Below are positions 24,052 to 32,660 of a stretch of 32,660 nucleotides of DNA, piece by piece. The first letter of the stretch is position 1; each line of letters begins with the position of its first letter. Position numbers and translations under genes: made by a program. The notes under the pieces were generated by a model, which saw only the letters and a list, made by a program, of their open reading frames with translations, did no database searches and was not told the DNA's origin. Source of the DNA: Methylocystis sp. (lineage in GTDB: Bacteria; Pseudomonadota; Alphaproteobacteria; Rhizobiales; Beijerinckiaceae); NCBI RefSeq assembly GCF_021731785.1, contig NZ_JAKFWS010000134.1, forward strand, positions 1-32,660, in the 5' to 3' direction.

Positions 24052-25620
24052 ATGAGGCGATTAACGCGGCGCCAATTCGCCGGGGCGCTCTCTGCGGTCG
24101 GCGCGCAGTTTGCGCTCAAATGCTCGGCGCAGGCCGCCACCGTCGTCCCGACGCCGCGGTTCGGCTTCGAGAACGTGGTGCAACGGGCGCGCGATCTCGC
24201 GCTTGCGCCGTTCGACCCAGCGGTTCCTTCGCGCCTGCCGGAGCCTTTCGACGCGCTGGACTTCGACACCTGGCGAGAGATTCGCTTCCGGCGCGACCAT
24301 GACGTCTTCGCCAGCGCCGACGGCGGCTTCCGGCTGGAGACGTTTCATCTCGGCTTTCTCTATCGCCGTCCAGTGACAGTGAACACGATCCGCGACGGCA
24401 TCGCGACGCCTATTCCCTATTCGTCGGCGCTCTTCGACTATGGCCGCCTCAAGATCGAAAAGGCGCCCCCCGTCAACACCGGCTTCGCCGGCTTTCGCCT
24501 GCATTTTCCGGTCAACGAGCCGCATGTCCACGATGAGGTGATTTCCTTCCTCGGCGCGAGCTATTTCCGCTTTCTCGGCCGCGACCAGAATTATGGCCTG
24601 TCGGCCCGGGCGCTTTGCGTCGACGCCGGCTCCGATCGCGAGAGCTTTCCGTTCTTCCGCGAATTCTGGATCGAAACGCCGGAGAAAGGCGGCAATCACG
24701 CGACGCTCTATGCGCTTCTCGACGGCGAGGCTACGACAGGCGCCTTCAGATTCGATCTTTTCGCTGCGCAGGAAAGCACGCTTGATATCCAGGCGACGCT
24801 GTTTCCACGCCGATCGGGCGCGAAACTCGGCCTCGCGCCGCTCACGTCGATGTATCTGACCGGCGAAAACGACCGGCGCCTGCGCGACGGTTTCCGCACG
24901 GAATTGCATGACTCCGACGGGCTCCTGATTCACACTAGCGCAGGCGAATGGCTTTGGCGCCCGCTCGGAAATCCTCCAGGCGCGCGCATTTCATCATTTC
25001 TCGACGCCAACAATCGCGGCTTCGGCCTGCTGCAACGCGACAGGACCTTCGAATCCTATCAGGATCTCGACCTCGCCTACGAAAACCGGCCGAGCTATTT
25101 CGTCGAACCGGTCGGCGACTGGGGCGAAGGCCGGGTGGAGCTTATCGAATTGCCGACGCGCGACGAAACCAACGACAATATTGTCGCGAGCTGGATCCCG
25201 GCGAAATCGCCGCCGCCCGGTGCGCCCTTCGTCTACGCTTATCGAATCACCGCAGGACTCGAGATGCCGCGGCTTGCGCCCAATGGCGTCGTCGTCAACA
25301 CTTTTGAAGCGCCGGCGCGAGCGCTCGGCTCGACTGAACCCATTGACCCCGAGTCGCATCGATTCATCGTCGATTTCGCCGGCGGCGACCTCGCCTATTA
25401 CGTCGCCGATCCCAGTCAGGTCGAAGCGGTGGCGACAACCAATACGGGACGAATGCTGCGCGCGAGCGTCGCCGCGAACCCGCATATCGGCGGCCTCCGC
25501 GCGCTCTTCGACGTGTCGGTGAAGCCCGGACAGACCGCCGATCTTCGCCTGTTTTTGCGGGCGCACGGGCGGACGCTCACCGAGACCTGGACCTATCCCT
25601 GGACGGCGCCGGCGGCATAA
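24052..25620 (+). CDS. Periplasmic glucan biosynthesis protein (MdoG/OpgG-OpgD family), Tat-exported
   Basis: The 522-residue protein begins with a twin-arginine signal (MRRLTRRQFAGALSAVGAQF, RRQF at 6-9, likely cut after SAQA near residue 28). The mature part starts FGFENVVQRARDLA, as in OpgG, followed by FDTWREIRFR, ETFHLGFLYRRPV, FAGFRLHFPVN, SFLGASYFRFLGRDQNYGLSARA and FPFFREFWIETP, all family landmarks, and ends with the immunoglobulin-like domain. The family acts in the periplasm on osmoregulated periplasmic glucans. Tat export is typical of OpgD, and naming between OpgG and OpgD is unsure. The usual partner glucosyltransferase opgH is not adjacent. Confidence 0.94.
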   Translation: MRRLTRRQFAGALSAVGAQFALKCSAQAATVVPTPRFGFENVVQRARDLALAPFDPAVPSRLPEPFDALDFDTWREIRFRRDHDVFASADGGFRLETFHLGFLYRRPVTVNTIRDGIATPIPYSSALFDYGRLKIEKAPPVNTGFAGFRLHFPVNEPHVHDEVISFLGASYFRFLGRDQNYGLSARALCVDAGSDRESFPFFREFWIETPEKGGNHATLYALLDGEATTGAFRFDLFAAQESTLDIQATLFPRRSGAKLGLAPLTSMYLTGENDRRLRDGFRTELHDSDGLLIHTSAGEWLWRPLGNPPGARISSFLDANNRGFGLLQRDRTFESYQDLDLAYENRPSYFVEPVGDWGEGRVELIELPTRDETNDNIVASWIPAKSPPPGAPFVYAYRITAGLEMPRLAPNGVVVNTFEAPARALGSTEPIDPESHRFIVDFAGGDLAYYVADPSQVEAVATTNTGRMLRASVAANPHIGGLRALFDVSVKPGQTADLRLFLRAHGRTLTETWTYPWTAPAA

Positions 25621-25698
25621 AGCGCGCTCCAAGCTTATAGGATCAATCGCGTGATCTGGATGTGAGCGATTGCGCCCAAATGCAGCGTGATCCAGCTC

Positions 25699-26514
25699 TC
25701 AATCATCCAGGCTCTTCAACCGCGTAAGGTCGAACGCCTCGATGTCGCGCAGCAGTTCAATGAAGGCCGTCGCCCAGTAATCCGCCACCGCTTCGCCCTT
25801 CGCCGCGCTGGCTTTCGAGGCGTCGCCCATCGCGCCGGCAGGCGAAAGGTCTTGCGCCATCCAGCCAAAACCTGCGGGGCGATCGGCGCGCAGCCAGGCG
25901 AAATCGCGCTCGAAGTCGAGCGTCGCGGGCGGAAAATTCTTGGCGCGCGCCATATCGACGAGTTCCGGCCGGAAGGCGAGCATCAGCGATGTCTCGATCT
26001 CGCCGCCATGTATCCCGTGGCGCAATTCCGCCGGCGAGAAAAGTCCGTCGGGATAGCCAAAGCGCGCCCAGGAGGCGACAACCGCGAGCGCGCCGAAGCG
26101 GGCGCGCAGCTCGAGCGCCGTCTGCGAAACGAGCGCCGAATTGCCGCCATGCGAATTGAGCAGCGCCAGCTTTGTCACGCCCGAACGCAATACGCTTTCG
26201 GCAATCTCGGAGAGAAGGCGCGACGCCGTCTCATTGGTCAGCGTCAGCGTGCCGGGAAAGTCGCGATGCTCGGTTGAAACGCCGACGCTCTGGATCGGCA
26301 GAAAGACGACGTCCAAGTCTTCTGGCAGTCGCGCTGCAACGCGCTCGACGCACCCTTCCATGATCATCGCGTCGACCCCGAGCGGCAGATGCGGACCATG
26401 CTGCTCCACCGCCGCGATCGGCAGAACGGCGATCACGCGCGACAGGTCAAGGGCGCGCATGTCGCGCAGCGAGAGTTCCGTCCAGAAGGGCGAAGGCAGC
26501 ATGGCGGCAAGCAT
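25699..26514 (-). CDS. Creatininase family amidohydrolase
   Basis: The 271-residue protein has the metal-binding motifs of the family: VEQHGPHLPLGVD (E37, H39, D48), NSHGGNSALV (H122) and IHGGEIETS (E172). Members hydrolyse cyclic amides such as creatinine or act in cofactor pathways (for example MftE and FAPy deformylase-type enzymes). The substrate here is unknown, and nothing nearby indicates mycofactocin synthesis. The ATG at 26514 has an AAGG upstream; a second in-frame ATG (26502) is possible. It lies 55 bases downstream of the flavoprotein gene on the same strand and is probably co-transcribed. The gap to opgG (25621-25698) holds only imperfect inverted repeats. Confidence 0.9.
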   Translation of the reverse strand: MLAAMLPSPFWTELSLRDMRALDLSRVIAVLPIAAVEQHGPHLPLGVDAMIMEGCVERVAARLPEDLDVVFLPIQSVGVSTEHRDFPGTLTLTNETASRLLSEIAESVLRSGVTKLALLNSHGGNSALVSQTALELRARFGALAVVASWARFGYPDGLFSPAELRHGIHGGEIETSLMLAFRPELVDMARAKNFPPATLDFERDFAWLRADRPAGFGWMAQDLSPAGAMGDASKASAAKGEAVADYWATAFIELLRDIEAFDLTRLKSLDD

Positions 26515-26569
26515 ATGCGCCTTGGCCTTAAAGGGGAATGCGCCGGCTATCCGCCGCCGACGCCCAAAT

Positions 26570-27892
26570 CTATGCGCTAAATTTGTTCAATGTTTCCGGC
26601 GAACGCCCGTTCGGCTCCTGGCGCAGCGTCAGGCCGGTCTGATCCGTTTCGGACGGCGCAGCGGACTGATCGGGCGAAAGTCCGAGATAGCGGGCCGCGC
26701 CGCGCCCCGCCGCCAACCCGGTGGCGAAGGCCGCCTGCAAGAGATAGCCGCCGGTCGGCGCGTCATAGTCGAGCATCTCGCCCGCGACGAAAACGCCCGG
26801 CAGCTTCTTGAGCATCAGATCGTCGTCGAGTTCGTCAAAGGAGACCCCGCCGGCGGTCGAGATGGCGCGCTCAAGACCGGCGACTCCGGTGACGGTCAGC
26901 GGCGCGTTCTTGATCAGGACGGCCAGCGTTTCGGCGTCGCGCGGCAATCCGCCCGGTCGCGCCTCGCGCAGAAGGCCGATCTCGGCCTTGGTGAGCCCCG
27001 CTTTGCGCAAAAAATTCGCATGCGACTGCTTTTGCGGACGACGCGACAGCTTGCGCGCCAGACACTCCAGCGTCGTGTCGGGACGCAGATCGATCGCCAG
27101 CGTCGTCTCGCCATGTTTTTGCGTGGCGGCGCGCAATTGCGAGGCGAGCGCGTAGACCGGCCCGCCCTCGAGTCCGCCGCGCGTCACCACGACGTCGCCG
27201 CGCGCGGCGGATGCGCCATGGCGCAGCAGAACCGTCTTGATCGGCTGGCCTTCGAAATCGTCGCGAAAGATCGCGGTCCATTCGATGAGCGCGCCGCTGT
27301 TGGCGGCAGCGAGCGGCGTGACTCGCACGCCTTGCGCGCCGAGCCGCGCCGCCCAGGCGCCGTCGGAGCCGAGCCGCGGCCAGGAAGCGCCGCCGAGCGC
27401 CAGAACCAGCGCGTCGAACTTGCGGGTGAATTCGCCGTCGGGGCCGATGAGGCGCAGAGCCCCGGATTCGGCAAAGCCCGCGAAATCGTGCCTTGTCGCA
27501 ATGGCGACTCCGAATCGCGCCAGTCGCGCGAGCCAGGCGCGCAGCAGCGGCGACGCCTTGAAGCTCGCCGGGAAAACCCGGCCGCTCGAGCCGACGAAAG
27601 TCGTTTCGCCAAGCTCGGCGCAGAAGTCGCGCAGCGCCTGCGGCGGCCAAGCGCGGACGAAGGGCGCAAGCCGCGCGGCGGCGGCGCCATAGCGCGAGAT
27701 GAAGCGGTCCAGGCTTTCGCTGTGGGTGATGTTCAGTCCGCCGCGCCCCGCCATCAGAAATTTGCGCGCCGGGCTCGCTTTGTGCTCATAGATGACGACG
27801 CGCGCCCCGGCGCGCGCGAGGAACTCGGCGGCGAAAAGTCCGGCGGGGCCCGCGCCGATGATGGCGCAGAACGGAGCCTCGGCGTCGCTAAT
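26570..27892 (-). CDS. BaiN/HI0933-type NAD(P)/FAD-dependent flavoprotein, apparent ATT start
   Basis: From the ATG at 27754 the protein would lack its FAD-binding N-terminus. The frame upstream encodes CAIIGAGPAGLFAAEFLARA and then YEHKASPARKFL, exactly the Rossmann motif and glycine-rich lead-in to MAGRGGLNITHSE expected for this family. Between an in-frame TAG and 27754 there is no ATG, GTG or TTG. The only well-placed codon is ATT at 27892-27890, with GGGGAGG seven bases before it and the sequence ISDAEAPFCAIIGAG where MSDA... would be expected. So translation probably starts at ATT, giving 440 residues. The family contains YhiN and BaiN oxidoreductases of mostly unknown substrate. GEMLDYDAPTGGYLLQAAFATG is the C-terminal FAD motif. 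Confidence 0.88.
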   Translation of the reverse strand: MSDAEAPFCAIIGAGPAGLFAAEFLARAGARVVIYEHKASPARKFLMAGRGGLNITHSESLDRFISRYGAAAARLAPFVRAWPPQALRDFCAELGETTFVGSSGRVFPASFKASPLLRAWLARLARFGVAIATRHDFAGFAESGALRLIGPDGEFTRKFDALVLALGGASWPRLGSDGAWAARLGAQGVRVTPLAAANSGALIEWTAIFRDDFEGQPIKTVLLRHGASAARGDVVVTRGGLEGGPVYALASQLRAATQKHGETTLAIDLRPDTTLECLARKLSRRPQKQSHANFLRKAGLTKAEIGLLREARPGGLPRDAETLAVLIKNAPLTVTGVAGLERAISTAGGVSFDELDDDLMLKKLPGVFVAGEMLDYDAPTGGYLLQAAFATGLAAGRGAARYLGLSPDQSAAPSETDQTGLTLRQEPNGRSPETLNKFSA

Positions 27893-28017
27893 GGATGGGC
27901 CTCCCCTGGGCGGCGTTGACGCTTTGTCTGAATGCGAAGGTTTCGCCCTTCGCGCACGCCACGCCTACGTTTCCGGCTCTCATACCATGCGCGCGCCGGC
28001 GCGCGGAAAAAAGCTGA

Positions 28018-29040
28018 ATGACGGTCAAGGCTCCGCATCATATTGACGCAACCACCGCAGGCTTCGAATTTCTCGCGGCGCCGCAACATGCCGGAGTCCG
28101 GCTAGACCGCTTTCTCGCGGAGCAGCCGGCGATCGTCGCCGCGCATCTCTCGCGCAGCCGCATCAAGACGCTGATTGAAGCGGGGCGCGCGGCGATCGGC
28201 GGCGAGACCACGCGCGATCCGGCGAAGAAAATCGCGCCGGGCGACAACGTCACGCTTGTCGTGCCGGAGCCGGCGCCGGCCGAACCGCAGGGCGAAGATA
28301 TTGCGCTCAACATCGTCTATGAGGATTCGCATCTTCTCGTCATCGACAAGCCAGCCGGGCTCGTCGTGCATCCGGCGAGCGCGCATGAGAGCGGCACGCT
28401 GGTCAATGCGCTGATCGCCCATTGCGGCGACAGTCTTTCCGGCGTCGGCGGGGTGAAGAAGCCCGGCATCGTGCATCGCATCGACAAGGATACGAGTGGG
28501 CTGCTGGTCGTCGCCAAGACCGACGCCGCGCATCACGGATTGTCGCGGCTCTTCGCCGATCATGGCCGCACGCTCTCGCTAACGCGCGAATATCTCGCCT
28601 TCGTCTGGGGGGGTCCCGACCGCGCGCATGGAACGATTCAAGCGCCGCTCGGGCGCCATGCGACGCAGCGCGAGAAGATGGCGGTGGTTTCAGAATCGCG
28701 CGGGCGCGAAGCCATCACCAATTGGCAGAAGGTCGAGGATTACGGCGTCGCCGCGCTCTTGCGCTGTCAGCTGGAGACCGGCCGCACGCATCAGATCCGC
28801 GTGCATATGGCGCATATCGGCCATCCGCTGATCGGCGATAAAACCTATGGCGCGGGGTTTAAAACCAAGGTCGCGAAGCTGGCGCCCGCCGCTCGGGAAA
28901 TCGTCGAGCGTTTGGGCCGTCAGGCGCTGCACGCCGCGACGCTCGACTTCGCGCATCCGGTCACCGGCGAAGAAATGCTGTTTGAAAGCGAATTGCCGGA
29001 GGATTTGGCGCAGTTGCGGGAGGCGCTCGCGGGCGTTTGA
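28018..29040 (+). CDS. RluA family pseudouridine synthase (RluD-like)
   Basis: The 340-residue protein has an N-terminal S4 RNA-binding domain (about residues 25-85: GVRLDRFLAEQ, SRSRIKTLIEAG, PAKKIAPGDNV) and a RluA-type catalytic domain. The catalytic motif is GIVHRIDKDTSGLLVVAKT with D156, and QLETGRTHQIRVHMAHIGHPLIGD follows. It isomerises uridines in 23S rRNA; the S4 domain and RIDKDTSGL argue for RluD or RluC specificity, but I cannot decide. It is divergent from the flavoprotein gene with 125 bases between. Confidence 0.93.
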   Translation: MTVKAPHHIDATTAGFEFLAAPQHAGVRLDRFLAEQPAIVAAHLSRSRIKTLIEAGRAAIGGETTRDPAKKIAPGDNVTLVVPEPAPAEPQGEDIALNIVYEDSHLLVIDKPAGLVVHPASAHESGTLVNALIAHCGDSLSGVGGVKKPGIVHRIDKDTSGLLVVAKTDAAHHGLSRLFADHGRTLSLTREYLAFVWGGPDRAHGTIQAPLGRHATQREKMAVVSESRGREAITNWQKVEDYGVAALLRCQLETGRTHQIRVHMAHIGHPLIGDKTYGAGFKTKVAKLAPAAREIVERLGRQALHAATLDFAHPVTGEEMLFESELPEDLAQLREALAGV

Positions 29041-29121
29041 AGGTCGGCGCCAAAAACCCTGGCGCGCTTGCACGAAGGCTTGGCGAACTTACGGCGCAAT
29101 AAGCGATGCGCATCCTATCCA

Positions 29122-29226
29122 CGTCATGCCCGGCCTTGTCCCGGGCATCCACGCGGCGCCGCTCCGCAGATTTCGCAGCGCCGCGCCGCCTCGACGTGGA
29201 TGGCCGGGACAAGCCCAGCCATGACG
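29122..29226. repeat. Dispersed palindromic element with 32-bp near-perfect arms
   Basis: The left arm (29122-29153, beginning CGTCATGCCCGGCC) is an inverted match to the right arm (29195-29226, ending GCCCAGCCATGACG), with only a few mismatches. Between them is a 41-base GC-rich centre. This is the kind of element (CGTCATGCCCGG...TTGTCCCGGGCATCCACG) scattered between genes in many alphaproteobacteria. The remaining intergenic sequence, 29041-29121 and 29227-29419, holds nothing I recognise as a gene. Confidence 0.85.
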
Positions 29227-29419
29227 GGCTGAGATGTTGCGCCTCGGCGCCCGCTTCGTGGTTTTCACCTCTTTTCCCGCACCGCTCTTCAATGCGCCAT
29301 GCTTCGGCGAAGTTTCGTTCTTTCCGCAATGCCGCGTTCATCGAAATCGAAGGGAGCAATGCTTGCTCAGGCACGCCGCTCGGCGCTACCATTCAGCGCG
29401 TTTTTTTGGAGGCATCGCC

Positions 29420-30436
29420 TTGCGCAAATTTGCTCTTCACTTCTTGCTTTGCTCGTCATTGTCGCTCGCCGCCTCAGGCGCAATGGCGGAGACTCCCGCA
29501 TCCGGAACCTTCGTCGCCCGTCAGTCCTGTCCCGCGCTTCAATCCATCAGAACCGGCGCCAATCCGGGCAACATCAGCGTTGAGCCAGATGGGCGTTATT
29601 CCATTTTCGCCAAGAACAAGCCGAATGCGACGCATTATCTCATCGATGTCCCCGACGCTAATCCAGGGCGCCGGTGGGTCGCGGTCGGATGCGGCGAGGC
29701 GACGCTCGCTGAGGGCGGCGGCCAGCCGGGGAGCGGCGGCGAAGAAGCCCCCGGCGAGCAAGAGCATGACGGCGGCCCGGCGGCGCAAAAGCCGGATTAC
29801 ATCCTTGCCGTGAGCTGGCAGCCGGCCTTTTGCGAAGGCAAGCCCGACAAGACGGAATGCGAAACGCAGAAGCCCGACCGGTTCGACGCGACGCATTTCA
29901 CGCTGCATGGACTCTGGCCCAGGAAACAATATTGCAACGTCGATCGCCACATCATCGCCGCCGATAAGGACAACCGGTGGAACGGCCTGCCCGAGCCTGA
30001 ACTCTCCGACGCGACAAGGCACGCGCTGTCGGAAGTCATGCCGGGAACGATGTCGCTGCTCGAACGGCACGAGTGGATCAAACATGGCACGTGCTTTCCG
30101 GGAAGCGCGGCGGAAATTTATTTTGCACGGTCGCTCGCGCTGATGTCGCAGCTGAATAGCTCCAAGGTTCGGGAGCTTTTCGCGGCGCATATCGGCGACG
30201 AAATCACGCGCGACCAACTCAAGGCGGCGTTCAACGAGACCTTCGGCGACGGCGCCGCGGATCGCGTGCGCGTCGCCTGCAAGAGAGACGGCGGCCGCAA
30301 TCTCATTGTCGAGATGACCATCGGATTGACCGGCGACGTTAAACCCGACAGCAAACTCGCCGACCTCATCGCCGCCGCGCCGGCGACGGACCCCGGCTGC
30401 CCGCGCGGCGTCATCGATCCGGTGGGCTTGCAGTAG
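29420..30436 (+). CDS. Secreted ribonuclease T2 family protein
   Basis: The protein has 338 residues from TTG at 29420, chosen because GGAGG (29408-29412) lies seven bases upstream and it yields a clean signal peptide (MRKFALHFLLCSSLSLAASG then AMA, cut near residue 23). The frame is open further upstream but that part is not convincing. The two catalytic blocks of RNase T2 are present: CAS I as HFTLHGLWP (159-167, His163) and CAS II as HEWIKHGTC (217-225, with Glu218, Lys221, His222). An extra N-terminal domain (about 30-95) and an acidic Gly-rich linker (96-123) precede the nuclease domain. It probably degrades RNA in the periplasm or outside the cell. Palindromic repeats flank the gene. 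Confidence 0.92.
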   Translation: MRKFALHFLLCSSLSLAASGAMAETPASGTFVARQSCPALQSIRTGANPGNISVEPDGRYSIFAKNKPNATHYLIDVPDANPGRRWVAVGCGEATLAEGGGQPGSGGEEAPGEQEHDGGPAAQKPDYILAVSWQPAFCEGKPDKTECETQKPDRFDATHFTLHGLWPRKQYCNVDRHIIAADKDNRWNGLPEPELSDATRHALSEVMPGTMSLLERHEWIKHGTCFPGSAAEIYFARSLALMSQLNSSKVRELFAAHIGDEITRDQLKAAFNETFGDGAADRVRVACKRDGGRNLIVEMTIGLTGDVKPDSKLADLIAAAPATDPGCPRGVIDPVGLQ

Positions 30437-30481
30437 GCCGAAGCCTTGGCTTGGCACCTTCTGCTCGCGCCCGCGACGCCG

Positions 30482-30513
30482 CGTGGATGCCCGCGACAAG
30501 CGCGGCCATGACG
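30482..30513. repeat. Half copy of the dispersed palindromic element
   Basis: Bases 30482-30513 (starting CGTGGATGCCCG, ending GCCATGACG) match the right arm at 29195-29226 in the same orientation with a few differences. The left arm is absent. It lies between the convergent RNase T2 and typA genes. Confidence 0.8.
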
Positions 30514-30531
30514 GTGCGAAGCGCGCCGCAT

Positions 30532-32352
<1,821 letters not shown>

Positions 32353-32387
32353 GTTCAAAGGCCGGCCAGGTAAAACAGCCGCCTCAG

Positions 32388-32407
32388 CGGCCGCCGATGG
32401 GCGGCCG
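32388..32407. terminator. GC-rich hairpin upstream of typA
   Basis: CGGCCGCC (32388-32395) and GGCGGCCG (32400-32407) make a perfect eight-base stem with a four-base GATG loop. It lies 36 bases upstream of typA and downstream of the cysteine-rich gene on the same strand, so it may end the latter's transcript or sit in the typA leader. There is no T-run. Confidence 0.4.
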
Positions 32408-32533
32408 GAACTAAAAGACGCCGGCTGTTGTTGCGATGCAGCGTCTCTTACCCCAAGGCGGGCGATTTTGGAAGCGAAACCGGCCGGGGCGCGCCGCCCA
32501 GCGCCGGAATGAAGCCCCGCCCCTGCCCGCGGC

Positions 32534-32660
32534 TTACCGCGCCGGGCACTGCTCCCGGCAGCGCCGAAAGGCGGGGATGCATTGCGACCCCAGGCCGCCG
32601 TCCGCCAGACAGGAGTCGCGCTCCGCAGCGCATTCCCGCAGGCATTGCTCGCGCGGCGTC
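32534..32660 (-). CDS. Cysteine-rich small protein, C-terminal part (5' end outside window)
   Basis: A reverse-strand frame from the window edge ends at TAA (32534-32536). The last 41 residues include REQCLRECAAERDSCLADGG and then LGSQCIPAFRRCREQCPAR. Six cysteines are spaced CxxxC, x7, C, then C, x6, C, xxx, C, a pattern typical of small secreted Cys-paired helical proteins. The regular cysteine spacing, rather than any homologue, is the reason to believe it is coding. Function is unknown, and any signal peptide would lie beyond the window. Confidence 0.6.
   Translation of the reverse strand, partial: TPREQCLRECAAERDSCLADGGLGSQCIPAFRRCREQCPAR

Noticed and set aside
26141-27919. Forward ORF of 592 codons
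   Set aside because: It is antisense to the creatininase and flavoprotein genes and has no recognisable domain.

Overview
The window is a GC-rich alphaproteobacterial chromosome segment with no sign of plasmid or phage genes. The dnaJ-pmtA-pyrF order, phosphatidylcholine and hopanoid synthesis genes, a Tat-exported glucan biosynthesis protein and a type III ornithine decarboxylase all fit a hyphomicrobial/rhizobial lineage. A Methylocystaceae/Beijerinckiaceae methanotroph-like organism is my best guess, but no methane oxidation gene is present to prove it.

Layout. 1-1833: tail of dnaJ, then pmtA, pyrF and a small ChaB-like gene. 1922-12575: a hopanoid locus. hpnB-hpnC-hpnD-hpnE form one tight forward operon (glycosyltransferase, then squalene synthesis from farnesyl diphosphate). 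An insert of accessory genes follows: a VOC protein, a reverse-strand protein with 54-residue repeats, a possible 32-residue ORF, a Rieske protein and an XRE regulator with a palindromic operator. Then come shc (squalene-hopene cyclase) and hpnG, with hpnH convergent to hpnG and overlapping its 3' end. Together these make hopene, add adenosine (HpnH) and remove adenine (HpnG) on the way to C35 hopanoids. 12853-17029: three poorly characterised genes, namely a 734-residue membrane/coiled-coil protein (+) facing a P-loop GTPase-like protein and its downstream partner (-). This is the best candidate for an undescribed system. 17130-21331: prmA, an M24 aminopeptidase P, an acidic protein of unknown function and a PAP2 phosphatase. 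21446-24051: a GNAT acetyltransferase and an ornithine/lysine decarboxylase on the reverse strand, the latter behind a long, hairpin-rich leader that may be a speF-type RNA. 24052-30436: a Tat-exported glucan biosynthesis protein (OpgG/MdoG family), a creatininase-family hydrolase, a BaiN/HI0933-type flavoprotein that appears to start at ATT, an RluA-family pseudouridine synthase and a secreted RNase T2. 30532-32660: typA/bipA and the 3' end of a cysteine-rich small protein.

Non-coding features include palindromic intergenic repeats near 18.1, 22.1, 29.1 and 30.5 kb, hairpins between convergent genes, and a perfect inverted repeat upstream of the XRE-shc pair. I saw no tRNA, rRNA, CRISPR array, transposase or integrase.
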